Virus record (IMG/VR): IMGVR_UViG_3300024344_002431
Span: 1 to 25,169 of that record
Reading direction: 5' to 3' (one strand)
Length of the DNA: 25,169 bases
Origin: a virus
Part shown: in pieces, positions 17,794-25,043 of the stretch
Numbering within the stretch: position 1 is the first letter of the stretch
Layout of the letters: every line of letters starts with the position of its first letter
Notes under the pieces: model-generated
What the model saw: the letters and a program-made list of their open reading frames with translations, nothing else
The model's database searches: none
Told to the model about the DNA's origin: nothing
Program-made: the position numbers and the translations under genes

Positions 17794-17801
17794 GCTCATG
17801 G

Positions 17802-18644
17802 TTACGCCTTCGTGTAGACCTGACGGCCAGCGGACGAGTTCTTCAGGCTGTCCTCGGTGTCGCGGAGCGCGTGCATTCCCAGCCCGACCATCGACTCGAC
17901 GGAGGTGCCCGTCCAGGTCAGATAGGCCATTCGGGCCCGTTCGAGGATGGCGTCGATAGCCTCCTCCGGGAAATCAAGGGTGTCGGTGTCGTCGTCCAGT
18001 TCGGTCAAGAAGGTGGACTGACGGATGAGAAACTGATCGGTCGCGGCGGTCGGCGCAGGACAGAGCGCAACGTAGCTCGATGCGTTGTAGGGGTCGTACC
18101 GCTGCTCAAAGTATTTGGGCGTGCCGGTCTCGAACGGGTCGATCGAGGCACGGGCAGGCGAGAACTCCAGCGCCTTGCCGAGGCTGGAGCTGTCCATCCG
18201 GCGGACCTCGATGACCTGACCCGTCGAGGGCAGCTCGATGCCGCGACGGATGATCTTCGATGCGGTTCCGCCTGAGATCGACGTCGACGCCGGGGGGCCG
18301 ATGTCGAACGCCTCGGCGGCGGTCTGCTTGCGGATCAGGAACTTCGTCTTGGTTCCGCTGACGTCCAGGACAAGGATGTCTCGCGGGTGAGTCAGCCCGT
18401 CGGTCGCGGCCCCGACCGTCACACAGCTCGACGAGCCGAGCGTCGTGTCGGCTGAGGTCAGCGTGTCGTCGCCTGCGACCGATCCGATGACCGTATCGTA
18501 GGAGAGGCCGGGGACGCCATCGGAAAGCGCCCGGGCGATCCCTGCATTGAGGGCTTCGCCCAGGCGCTCCTTTTCGACGTCCGAAATCACACCCACCCCA
18601 AGCCTTCGCTTGAGGCGGGTACGAAGTGCGGACTTAGCTGCCAT
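17802..18644 (-). CDS. Head-to-tail adaptor (connector) protein
   Basis: A 280-residue protein lying between the capsid and tail genes. It starts with a basic helix (MAAKSALRTRLKRRLG), then an N-terminal helical segment (22-43), a beta-rich core (50-220) and a C-terminal helix with LDFPEEAIDAILERARMAY (223-241). The LPxEAxDAxxxxARxxxY-like helix is the familiar signature of adaptor proteins that dock under the portal (T7 gp11 / P22 gp4 position). The protein would form a ring joining portal and nozzle. The ATG at 18644 lies five bases after the capsid stop, with AGGG close upstream. It ends in TAA at 17802. The family call relies on position plus the C-terminal helix and would be strengthened by a profile search. 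Confidence 0.75.
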   Translation of the reverse strand: MAAKSALRTRLKRRLGVGVISDVEKERLGEALNAGIARALSDGVPGLSYDTVIGSVAGDDTLTSADTTLGSSSCVTVGAATDGLTHPRDILVLDVSGTKTKFLIRKQTAAEAFDIGPPASTSISGGTASKIIRRGIELPSTGQVIEVRRMDSSSLGKALEFSPARASIDPFETGTPKYFEQRYDPYNASSYVALCPAPTAATDQFLIRQSTFLTELDDDTDTLDFPEEAIDAILERARMAYLTWTGTSVESMVGLGMHALRDTEDSLKNSSAGRQVYTKA

Positions 18645-18649
18645 CGGCC

Positions 18650-19807
18650 CTAGGCGATGACGTCAGAGGTGATTCCGTTGATCATGAAGAACGAACGGCG
18701 GCCCTTGTCGCAGGACCAACAACGCTTGAACTCAATGCGCTGGAACAGGTTGGTCTTCGTCGGGTGCGGCAGAACGTCGCCGATTTTCCGGATGAAGCCC
18801 AGGGAGCTGTCGGACATGATTCCGCCCTGACGGACGACGTTGTACCGGAGAGAGTTCCAGTTCACACCGAGCAGCGGGGTGGTAGCGGTCGTCGCATACG
18901 TCGCGGAAGTGTCGAAGATGACGTCCTTGAGCAGGTAGCGGGACCAGTCGATGTTGATGCCGCCGAAGGGGATGGTCCCCTCCTTGCCCATGTTGGCGCG
19001 GACCGGATCGGGCAGCGCGGCGTCGGCGCGCAGCTTCGAGAGGATGCCCTCGAACGCGAGCAGGGTCGTGTAGAGGTCCGTGGGACGCTCCTCTTCAGAG
19101 TAGGAGGCGTTCAGGATCGCCGACTGGATGTCGGTGTAGATGTCCGAAAGGTTCACCTGACCCGACGTAACGTGCGTCGGCTGCCACTTTGCGATGTTGT
19201 CGGTCTTGACGTTGCCCCAACTCTTCGCGGTCGAAGTCGCCGATGCCTCGTTAGAGGTCGCCGAACTCTGGAGGAAGATCGAGGCCAGACTCATCGGGAT
19301 TCCAGCGGTGTTGTCGCCGTCCGCAGAGAACGGGTCGCGCTGGGTCTGAGTCGTCGAGGACTCGCCAGTAGTGCCCTGCGTGAACAGAAGCTCCTCCTGG
19401 TTGATGAGGCTGGTCATCGTCGCCTTCATCTGAGACGCCACGAAGTCGATCAGGTTGCCGGGAGGCTGAGACTGGGGGAAGTTGATGTTCCGGGTCGCAG
19501 CGGGCAGATCGAACAGCGCAAACGTCAGGATGTCGGACGCGGTTGCAGAGAGGTTGTTGGCGGCACTGGGAGTACCGTCGAGCTGATCAGCCTTGTACAG
19601 CGAAGTGGCTTCGCCATGCGCGTGCATGATCGGGTGACGGACGGCCTCGGCGTCATTGACGAGGAAGACTCTGCCCTTCTGAGCAGCGGTCTTCATAAAC
19701 TTCTCGCCGCCGTCGGTGAGAGCATTGATGGGGTCTCGACTGTAGGTGTCGAGAGCTGTGGCGACCATCGTGTCGAGGGTCTGGTTGTAAGAGCCTGCGG
19801 TTCCCAT
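18650..19807 (-). CDS. Major capsid protein
   Basis: A 385-residue protein directly after the scaffold gene, the standard place for the coat protein. It opens with MGTAGSYNQTLDTMVATALD, continues with mixed beta/alpha segments such as LFDLPAATRNINFP, and ends with a compact region (GVNWNSLRYNVVRQGG, FQRIEFKRCWSCDKGRRSF, MINGI). That ending is typical of podoviral coat proteins of the HK97 fold. Residues 138-200 are Ser/Thr/Gln-rich and may form an exposed loop. The ATG is backed by AAGGA with a 7-base spacer, one of the best ribosome-binding sites in the window, as expected for the most abundant virion protein. A 6-bp stem hairpin follows the scaffold stop just upstream. No sign of the slippery-site frameshift used for T7 gp10B was seen at the 3' end. 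Confidence 0.88.
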   Translation of the reverse strand: MGTAGSYNQTLDTMVATALDTYSRDPINALTDGGEKFMKTAAQKGRVFLVNDAEAVRHPIMHAHGEATSLYKADQLDGTPSAANNLSATASDILTFALFDLPAATRNINFPQSQPPGNLIDFVASQMKATMTSLINQEELLFTQGTTGESSTTQTQRDPFSADGDNTAGIPMSLASIFLQSSATSNEASATSTAKSWGNVKTDNIAKWQPTHVTSGQVNLSDIYTDIQSAILNASYSEEERPTDLYTTLLAFEGILSKLRADAALPDPVRANMGKEGTIPFGGINIDWSRYLLKDVIFDTSATYATTATTPLLGVNWNSLRYNVVRQGGIMSDSSLGFIRKIGDVLPHPTKTNLFQRIEFKRCWSCDKGRRSFFMINGITSDVIA

Positions 19808-19832
19808 TGGGGATTCCTTTTGCTAGAGGTGT

Positions 19833-19854
19833 CGGATAAGAGGGGGTCTATCCG
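19833..19854 (-). other. Hairpin between scaffold and capsid genes
   Basis: On the minus strand CGGATA and TATCCG form a perfect 6-bp stem with a 10-base loop (GACCCCCTCT), starting at the base after the scaffold TAG. There is no T run after it, so it is not a rho-independent terminator. It could be an RNA processing or stability element, or it could limit coupling so that capsid translation starts independently from its strong ribosome-binding site. Confidence 0.5.
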
Positions 19855-20553
19855 CTACTGGTTGACCGACTTCTCGATGTTGCGCAGCACCTTGTCCGCG
19901 AGGCTCTGCTCGCCGCCAGCGTTCTGGACGTTGAGCTGGACCTCGCCGCCAGGGTAGGAGACCGAGCCGTCAGGGTTGGGGTCCGAGCGGGTCAGTCCGC
20001 TTCGGGGTCCCGCAGCCTCACGGGCGACCGAGCCCACGCCAGACATGTGTACCAAAGAGTTCACCCCGCCCTCAGTGAGCAGGATGTGAGGGGTAAGGTT
20101 GCCCTTATCCTTCTGCTCCTGGTAGAACGCCTGGACCTTTCCGTAGTCCTCTGAGCCGGGAGTGATCCCGTGTTTGCCCAGAGTGGTCAGGAAGGTCTCC
20201 TTCGCTGATTCGCGTCGGGAGTATTCGGCGTCCTTCTCGGCCAGCAGGTTTTCGATTTGGGCCTTGTTCATGTAGCCCTCCTCGCTGATCTGCTTCTGAT
20301 GCTTGGCGTCGCGCTTGGCGATCGCATCGTTCACGGCCTTGCTGACGTAGGCGGTAATCTCCGCCTGCTTCGCTTCGTCGAGTTGTAGGTCTTCCAAAGA
20401 GCGGGCTTGCTCCGTCGATTGCTGGGTCCGCTCAGCGGCCCCGGCATTACCCGCCTCCTCAGTGAGGTCTACCCCGCTTGCGCCAGGCTCCTCATTGGGT
20501 TTAGCTGTGGAATTGTTCTCGTCGGTTGCGGTAGTCTCGTCCTTCTCAGTCAT
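19855..20553 (-). CDS. Capsid scaffolding protein
   Basis: A 232-residue, acidic, highly charged protein immediately before the capsid gene. Residues 1-50 are Thr/Asn/Glu-rich and probably disordered. Residues 50-155 are helical with many Lys/Glu/Gln, including AYVSKAVNDAIAKRDAKHQKQI and NKAQIENLLAEKDAEYSRRES in part. The last 20 residues (SLADKVLRNIEKSVNQ) form an amphipathic basic helix, the usual coat-binding end of scaffolds. There are no Cys or Trp residues. The family guides coat assembly into a procapsid and then leaves. The start ATG has a perfect AAGGAG with a 7-base spacer (20561-20566). The 114-base leader upstream carries several dyads, so this may be the head of a separately controlled scaffold/capsid transcript. 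Confidence 0.8.
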   Translation of the reverse strand: MTEKDETTATDENNSTAKPNEEPGASGVDLTEEAGNAGAAERTQQSTEQARSLEDLQLDEAKQAEITAYVSKAVNDAIAKRDAKHQKQISEEGYMNKAQIENLLAEKDAEYSRRESAKETFLTTLGKHGITPGSEDYGKVQAFYQEQKDKGNLTPHILLTEGGVNSLVHMSGVGSVAREAAGPRSGLTRSDPNPDGSVSYPGGEVQLNVQNAGGEQSLADKVLRNIEKSVNQ

Positions 20554-20667
20554 CGGTTCTCTCCTTGGGTTACCCAGCGCAGGGGTGCGCGGGGCTCGGA
20601 GGGGAGGCTGCCAATAATTCGTCGGACGGGGCTAGAGCCCCATCCTACGAAACCGGCGGGCGCAAAA
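20554..20667 (-). promoter_or_regulatory. Structured leader upstream of scaffold gene
   Basis: This is the largest gap inside the structural cluster (114 bases). It contains three dyads: TGGGT-T-ACCCA (20566-20576, an 11-base palindrome), GCGCA-GGGG-TGCGC (20577-20590) and GGGGC-TAGA-GCCCC (20628-20641). An AT-rich patch (20611-20619) sits between the last two. I found no convincing -35/-10 pair and no T run, so neither a promoter nor an intrinsic terminator can be claimed. The AAGGAG of the scaffold gene abuts the palindrome, so RNA folding could influence its translation. Confidence 0.4.
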
Positions 20668-21057
20668 TCAATCCCGGACACCGGAAACCTTCGTCGATTC
20701 GTCTAACTTCTTGCCCGTTCGCAGCTTACGGGGGACCGTAGCCTTGATTTGGGCCTCTTTAGAGACGTATTTCCCGGTGTCGAGGCAGATTCCGTGCTTG
20801 CGGTACTTCCTCTCCATTTCGTTCTTCGAGTGAGCCATCCGATCTGGATGGTTCGGGTGCAGCTGCACGATCCGGCGGCCCTTTGTCCAGCTGTCGTCGC
20901 CGTTGACGAACCCGCCCACCGCCTTGAGCCCGATCGCCTGCTCGGCGGCGACGGTTGAGCAGTCGGGGCAGGGCTCAGGGCGGCGGGCGTCCGACATAGA
21001 TTTGGTCACCTCCCAGGTTAGGCCGCAGTCAGAGCAGTGGTAGGGATAGTCGGGCAT
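20668..21057 (-). CDS. FmdB-like zinc-ribbon protein
   Basis: A 129-residue protein. The opening MPDYPYHCSDCGLTWE followed by PCPDC is the classic FmdB-type zinc ribbon (MPxYxYxCxxCGxxxE...CPxC), with C8, C11, C30 and C33 as zinc ligands. The remaining hundred residues are basic (for example KGRRIVQLHPNHPDR and ERKYRKHG) and could bind nucleic acid or a partner protein. Bacterial FmdB-like proteins are small and of poorly defined function. Here the gene sits between portal and scaffold, four bases after the portal stop, so it is co-expressed with head genes. It may be a regulator or an assembly or packaging cofactor. Fold confidence is high; role is unknown. Confidence 0.8.
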   Translation of the reverse strand: MPDYPYHCSDCGLTWEVTKSMSDARRPEPCPDCSTVAAEQAIGLKAVGGFVNGDDSWTKGRRIVQLHPNHPDRMAHSKNEMERKYRKHGICLDTGKYVSKEAQIKATVPRKLRTGKKLDESTKVSGVRD

Positions 21058-21061
21058 TGGG

Positions 21062-23050
21062 TCAGCCTATCGGGAGCTGTTGAGGGGTTGCGGTCGGGAC
21101 CCCGCCGGTCGCCAGGGCCGCCTGGAGCTGGTTGTCCAGTTCGCCCGGGCCAGCGCCGACGCCGGGGACAACCCCTCCGCCGCCCGGGTTCAGGATCTCC
21201 TGTTTGCGGGCCGCGAACGCCTTGTGCATGTCGATCGTCTGCTGGAGGGCCATGATTGACTCCTCGGGATCGCCGCGCCCGACCCACTTCTCTTTGACCT
21301 TCGTGTAGTACGCGATGTACATGTCGTGCTGGTCGTCCTCGAAGACCTCGATCGGGTCCTGGGTCTGGAGGTACTCGATCAGACGCTCCTCGGGGCCAAA
21401 CTCGATCGTCGGGGCATCGAGGTAGATGTCGGCGTCCTCAATTCCCATCGCGTTGCCCAGAGTGCGGAGGGCCTCGCGGGTCATCCGTGGCATCCCCTGC
21501 GGGAACGCCTGCTGGGTGTTCGTCGTGACCGTGAGCCACTGCATGATCGACTGGAGATCGCCCTGGTTCGAGAGGTGCCCCAGCTCAACCGGGTCCACGT
21601 CGAACGAGAAGGCGGCGGTCGCCGGGTCCGGGACGTGCAACTCCTGGATCACACCGTTGTCGAGGGGCACTTCGAGCGACTTCCCGAAGATTTCGCGCTG
21701 GTAGGCGAATCCGGCCTGAGCAAGGCGGGTCCACATCCCAGCCATGACTTCGAGCCGGTCCTGGTTCCTGCGGCTGGCAGCCGAAGTGATTGAGACCGCC
21801 TCAGCCGCAGACTTTCGCGGGTTGGAGGCGATGCCCCGCTCGGCTGAGGTCACCCCGGTGATGTCGTCCAGGAGACCCATGTAGGTGTTCAGCGCAGCGA
21901 GGTACTCGCCGAGGACCGAGTTCTGCTCGACCGGGCGCATCGTCGCGTTCACGCCTTCAGGGGTGTCGTCGGTGTCGACCGCGATGTAGGTCGTCGAGCC
22001 CGGGATCGCGTTGATCAGAGCTTGGATGTCGTCCTCGCTGAACGCCCCCTTGGCGTACAGCATCGTCGTGTTCGTCGTGCGGATCTCTCGGTCGATCTGA
22101 ACGAGCGTCTGGACGATCATCCGCATCAGCGGAATCCACGAGAGTACCTCGGCGGCGGGAACGTCCTCTCCAGGTGCCGGGTCCATGAAGTTGGCCAGCG
22201 CGAGCGGGCAGGCGGGCAGGTCGACCGAAGTGACGTACTCGCCCAGCGCCTCTCTGACTTTGACCCGTCGGAGGTCGAGGTCGCCGGTGTCGCCCGAATC
22301 CTGCGGGCCCTCGGCGACGAACACCGACATCGGGCAGCGGTCGGCCTTGACCGGCTTGCTCAGGCCGTGACGGAAGCCCTCGTGGTAAACCTCAGTGACC
22401 CGGACAATTTGCCACGGCTTGAGCGCGGGCTCGCCCTCTCGCTTCGGCTGCCACTCCTTGGGCAGATCGGAGACCTGCATGTCGTAGGCGTGCCAAGTGA
22501 ATCGGCGGTGGAACGGCTCGTACCCGCAGTCGCGTGCCTCAATCGCCTCGTATTTCAGGCGACGGTAGGGGACGGGCTCCTCTTTGGCCGTTTTGTACGT
22601 CAGCTTGGCCGCGAAGTAGGGCGAGAGCAGGCCGTTGAACGCGGCCTTCCGCATCGCCTCGCGCAGGTGCCCGTGATCCGTCGCAATTCGGGTAATCCGG
22701 TTCTGATCCTCTGCGAGGTGGGCAGAGCCAGAGACCCGAGCCTTGACCCGGAACGAGGGGACCCCCGGGGTCAGTGAGACTAGGACCTGGCGCGATCGGC
22801 TCAGGAAGAGGTTGGCGGTCGTCTGGGGCGGACGCCAGGAGCCGATCTGGGTGGCCTCTAGGACCTGGGAGGCGGGGAGCCCCTGTTCAGGGAGAAGGCG
22901 GGCCCTGCCCCCCATCGGGTCGCGGCCAGTGTAGATGTCGGCGATCAGCTTTTCGCTTCCGGCCAGCGGCTCCTGGACCGCGCTCATCGCTCGGGTGACC
23001 AGCTCGGCCAACTCCTTGGCCGCGTCCTCCGCCATCGTTATGTGCTTCAT
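21062..23050 (-). CDS. Portal protein
   Basis: A 662-residue protein directly downstream of the terminase, with its ATG overlapping the terminase stop (ATGA). Segments typical of podoviral portals are visible: NLFLSRSRQVLVSLTPG (80-96), AMRKAAFNGLLSPYFAAKL (132-150), an acidic beta region with receptor-like loops (215-300), and the crown/stem helices with EYLAALNTYMGLLDDITGV (382-400), an RGIASNPRKSAAEAV segment and a long helix after it. The C-terminal 40 residues are Gly/Pro/Gln-rich and flexible. The portal forms the dodecameric ring through which the terminase drives DNA. An ATG five codons downstream (MAEDAAKE) is an alternative start. The ribosome-binding site is weak, so translation probably depends on coupling to the terminase. 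Confidence 0.88.
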   Translation of the reverse strand: MKHITMAEDAAKELAELVTRAMSAVQEPLAGSEKLIADIYTGRDPMGGRARLLPEQGLPASQVLEATQIGSWRPPQTTANLFLSRSRQVLVSLTPGVPSFRVKARVSGSAHLAEDQNRITRIATDHGHLREAMRKAAFNGLLSPYFAAKLTYKTAKEEPVPYRRLKYEAIEARDCGYEPFHRRFTWHAYDMQVSDLPKEWQPKREGEPALKPWQIVRVTEVYHEGFRHGLSKPVKADRCPMSVFVAEGPQDSGDTGDLDLRRVKVREALGEYVTSVDLPACPLALANFMDPAPGEDVPAAEVLSWIPLMRMIVQTLVQIDREIRTTNTTMLYAKGAFSEDDIQALINAIPGSTTYIAVDTDDTPEGVNATMRPVEQNSVLGEYLAALNTYMGLLDDITGVTSAERGIASNPRKSAAEAVSITSAASRRNQDRLEVMAGMWTRLAQAGFAYQREIFGKSLEVPLDNGVIQELHVPDPATAAFSFDVDPVELGHLSNQGDLQSIMQWLTVTTNTQQAFPQGMPRMTREALRTLGNAMGIEDADIYLDAPTIEFGPEERLIEYLQTQDPIEVFEDDQHDMYIAYYTKVKEKWVGRGDPEESIMALQQTIDMHKAFAARKQEILNPGGGGVVPGVGAGPGELDNQLQAALATGGVPTATPQQLPIG

Positions 23051-24645
23051 CCGGGCCAGTTGTCTTGGTTGGAGGTGGTCTTCCAGATCGCGGTCGGGTA
23101 GGGTTCGAGATCGGGTTGGGGCATTCCGGGGAGGGGTCCGCGCCGCTCGGTCATCGTACTCAGCAGCGCCAGAGCAGAGATGAGGTCGTCGGAGTCTCCC
23201 AGTGGATACTCTGTGAGACGCCGAGTCAAGAGGTCTTTTCCGGGAAAGTTTCTGGGCAGAACGAGGTAGCCCTTGCGCATCGCAGTCTGTAGGCCCATCA
23301 GCCTGAACAGCAGTCCACGGGTCCCAATCTTCTGGCCCCGAATCTTGACCCCCTTGATCCTGCCTCGCTCTTCGAGCCAGGGGGCAAAGAGGGCCTGAGC
23401 CGCTACCTGCTCAATCCAGATGGATTTGATAAGGGGATGCTGTGGGATGCAAATGTCCTCGATCCAGCAGGCAGCGGCGTCAGCCCCTCCAGCGATTTCG
23501 TGCGCCCGGACGGGCACAAAGATGTTCCGGTCGGGCTCGAAGCCCTTCAGGCCCAGCGCCGAGGCGGTCAGCAGCCGGACCACCAGCAGCCCGTTCAGGT
23601 CGCCCTTCGCCCCGTCGACCCGGGCTACCGGATCAAAGAGCAGCAGTTCAGGCCCGTCCGGTAAGTCGGACGGTGTCTCATATTGAGAATCGGTGGCGGC
23701 CTCGACCAGCTGGGGCTCGAACAGCGCCTCTTCGGAGGGGATCGGCTGGCAGAGGTACTGGGCGGCGAAGAACGTCTTGGGCAGGTTCTCCCGCTTGGCC
23801 TCGATCTCAGCCTCGTTCAGGAAGCTGGGGCAGAGCGGGGCCCTTTCGTCTGTTAGGGCTTTGTTAGGGCCATCCCAGACGCCGAATCGGAACTGCCGCC
23901 AGTCGGGACGGCGGCCCAGGTGGGCTGTGATGTCGTCGAAGGCCCAGGGGGTTCCGACATGTCGGATGGGGGAGTCGGCCGAGTACATGAGCGGTTCGAG
24001 CGCGTCGATGAACTCGATGACCTTCTGGCGTCGGGCGAAGGTCCGGCTGTTCTGCTCGTTGGCCGGGTCGTCGATGACCGCTCGGGTCGGGTGGTTGCCC
24101 GCGAGGTTCGAGTCGACCGACGCGGCGAACACCGAGGGCTCCCGGCCCTTCCCGCTCCGGCCAACGATGTTGAAGTGGTCGGTCGGCCCGGCCAATGTCC
24201 GACTTGTGGGACGTGCCCCTGGGCTGATCCAGGGGAAGATGTCGGACACCGGGAAGAAGAGCCCGGGCAGCAGCTCGACGTCCCCGCTCAGCCGGTCCCT
24301 GATCTCCCCGGTCAGCTTCTTGCTCAGGTCGAGCGTCGCGCTGGCCAGCAGGTTCCTACTTGTGGGATCGCGCAAAAGAGTGTGCGCCGTGTCGATGACT
24401 GTGATCAGCGTCGACTTCGCGTGGCCACGGGGAATGATCGTAGAGGTCCTGGGACCGCTGTGCACATGGCTCATCATCCGATAGTGGAACTCGCCGAACT
24501 GCTTGCGGCGGGGCCCTCCCTCCTCGGTCGGGGGGTCCCCCTTGTAGCCCAGCGCAACCCCGAACGCGATCGGGTCCTGCCAGAGCCTGATCAGCGCGTC
24601 CCGGACCTGCTCGGGCAGATAGTCGCCGTACTGCGTGGACTGCAT
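23047..24645 (-). CDS. terL: Terminase large subunit
   Basis: Starting at MQSTQYGDYL (ATG 24645) the protein has 532 residues. The ATPase half shows Walker A PRGHAKST (72-79), a Walker B-type AVIDDP (189-194) and the coupling motif HVGTPW (229-234). The nuclease half has an RNase H-like set of acids: D338 in LLLFDP, E412 in SIWIEQ and D484/D486/D487 in GDSDDLISALALL. All key residues are present, so motor and headful or site-specific cutting should work. The frame stays open upstream to an ATG at 24870, but those 75 residues are Arg/Pro-rich junk over a region with promoter-like dyads, so I prefer 24645 despite a weak ribosome-binding site. The stop overlaps the portal start. No small subunit gene is found in the window. 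Confidence 0.92.
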   Translation of the reverse strand: MQSTQYGDYLPEQVRDALIRLWQDPIAFGVALGYKGDPPTEEGGPRRKQFGEFHYRMMSHVHSGPRTSTIIPRGHAKSTLITVIDTAHTLLRDPTSRNLLASATLDLSKKLTGEIRDRLSGDVELLPGLFFPVSDIFPWISPGARPTSRTLAGPTDHFNIVGRSGKGREPSVFAASVDSNLAGNHPTRAVIDDPANEQNSRTFARRQKVIEFIDALEPLMYSADSPIRHVGTPWAFDDITAHLGRRPDWRQFRFGVWDGPNKALTDERAPLCPSFLNEAEIEAKRENLPKTFFAAQYLCQPIPSEEALFEPQLVEAATDSQYETPSDLPDGPELLLFDPVARVDGAKGDLNGLLVVRLLTASALGLKGFEPDRNIFVPVRAHEIAGGADAAACWIEDICIPQHPLIKSIWIEQVAAQALFAPWLEERGRIKGVKIRGQKIGTRGLLFRLMGLQTAMRKGYLVLPRNFPGKDLLTRRLTEYPLGDSDDLISALALLSTMTERRGPLPGMPQPDLEPYPTAIWKTTSNQDNWPG

Positions 24646-24675
24646 GCGGAGGGAGGCTACCGCCCCGGGCAGAGC

Positions 24676-24716
24676 ATGTAAAGGCCCGTCGTTTGTATGC
24701 CGGTGCCGCTTTACAT
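24676..24716. promoter_or_regulatory. 8-bp inverted repeat flanking the -10 region
   Basis: ATGTAAAG (24676-24683) and CTTTACAT (24709-24716) form a perfect 8-bp inverted repeat with a 25-base spacer that contains the TACAAA box. It abuts and slightly overlaps the 17-bp palindrome. It could be a pair of half-sites for a looping or dimeric regulator, or a weak hairpin. Confidence 0.4.
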
Positions 24717-24720
24717 TCAA
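24692..24720 (-). promoter_or_regulatory. Promoter-like element for the terminase/structural operon
   Basis: On the minus strand TTGAAT (24720-24715) and TACAAA (24697-24692) are separated by exactly 17 bases and match the sigma-70 -35 and -10 boxes at four of six positions each. Transcription would start near 24685, about 40 bases before the terminase ATG at 24645. The stretch is an AT-rich island in GC-rich DNA. Confidence 0.45.
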
Positions 24721-24731
24721 CGGGATTGAAT
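24715..24731. promoter_or_regulatory. 17-bp palindrome, operator-like
   Basis: ATTCAA-CGGGA-TTGAAT is a perfect 6-bp dyad with a 5-base centre. It covers the -35 box of the promoter-like element. Size and symmetry suit a dimeric helix-turn-helix repressor or activator, but no such regulator is encoded in the window. Confidence 0.45.
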
Positions 24732-24851
24732 TTCGCTCGGGGACAGGCCTGGCGGTAGCAGGTACAGTGCGTGTGCAGAAGTTGGCGATTTGTGCTAACT
24801 GCTGCGAACGGGCGCTGCGCCCGAGGGGGACCCGAATAGGGCGGTGCTTGA

Positions 24852-24882
24852 GGGGAGGGGGTAGGGCCACGGGGGGAAGGGG
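24852..24882 (+). other. G-quadruplex-capable G-run cluster
   Basis: Five runs of G (lengths 4, 5, 3, 6, 4) separated by A, TA, CCAC and AA satisfy the usual G3+N1-7 quadruplex pattern on the plus strand. It lies about 165 bases upstream of the putative transcription start of the terminase operon. Confidence 0.5.
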
Positions 24883-24890
24883 ACACCCTC

Positions 24891-25011
24891 CTGCGATTGG
24901 GTCTCAGTCTCATTGCCCGATCCGACTGGCGGCCCGGGCAGATCCCCCCGGCCCGATCGGCCCCCGCTCGAGCATGCCAGGCTTCCCCTGTTGCCCCGTG
25001 CTGCGATTGGG
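24891..25011. repeat. 11-bp direct repeat CTGCGATTGGG, 110 bases apart
   Basis: Exact copies occur at 24891-24901 and 25001-25011. An 11-bp exact match is not rare enough to prove function, but both copies lie in the gene-free region beside other repeats. Confidence 0.45.
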
Positions 25012-25043
25012 AGGGGGCACTAGGGATTGAGTGCACTGGTGGC

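Noticed and set aside
18764-19957. 397-codon open frame on the plus strand opposite the capsid and scaffold genes
   Set aside because: It is Arg/Val/Gly-rich with no recognisable domain and mirrors GC-rich third positions of the capsid gene. No ribosome-binding site supports it.
20628-20641. Rho-independent terminator from the GGGGC hairpin
   Set aside because: No T run follows the stem on either strand.
22022-22777. 251-codon plus-strand open frame opposite the portal gene
   Set aside because: Composition (Arg, Leu, Val, Asp) is that of an antisense shadow of a GC-rich gene, and the portal gene is well supported.
24646-24870. N-terminal extension of the terminase to ATG 24870
   Set aside because: The 75 extra residues are Arg/Pro-rich and unlike terminase N-termini, and they overlie promoter-like dyads. 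Leaving the region non-coding explains it better.
24356-25036. Minus-strand 226-codon frame overlapping the terminase start
   Set aside because: Its second half is a frame-shifted copy of terminase coding sequence and the first half is low-complexity Arg/Pro/Ser.
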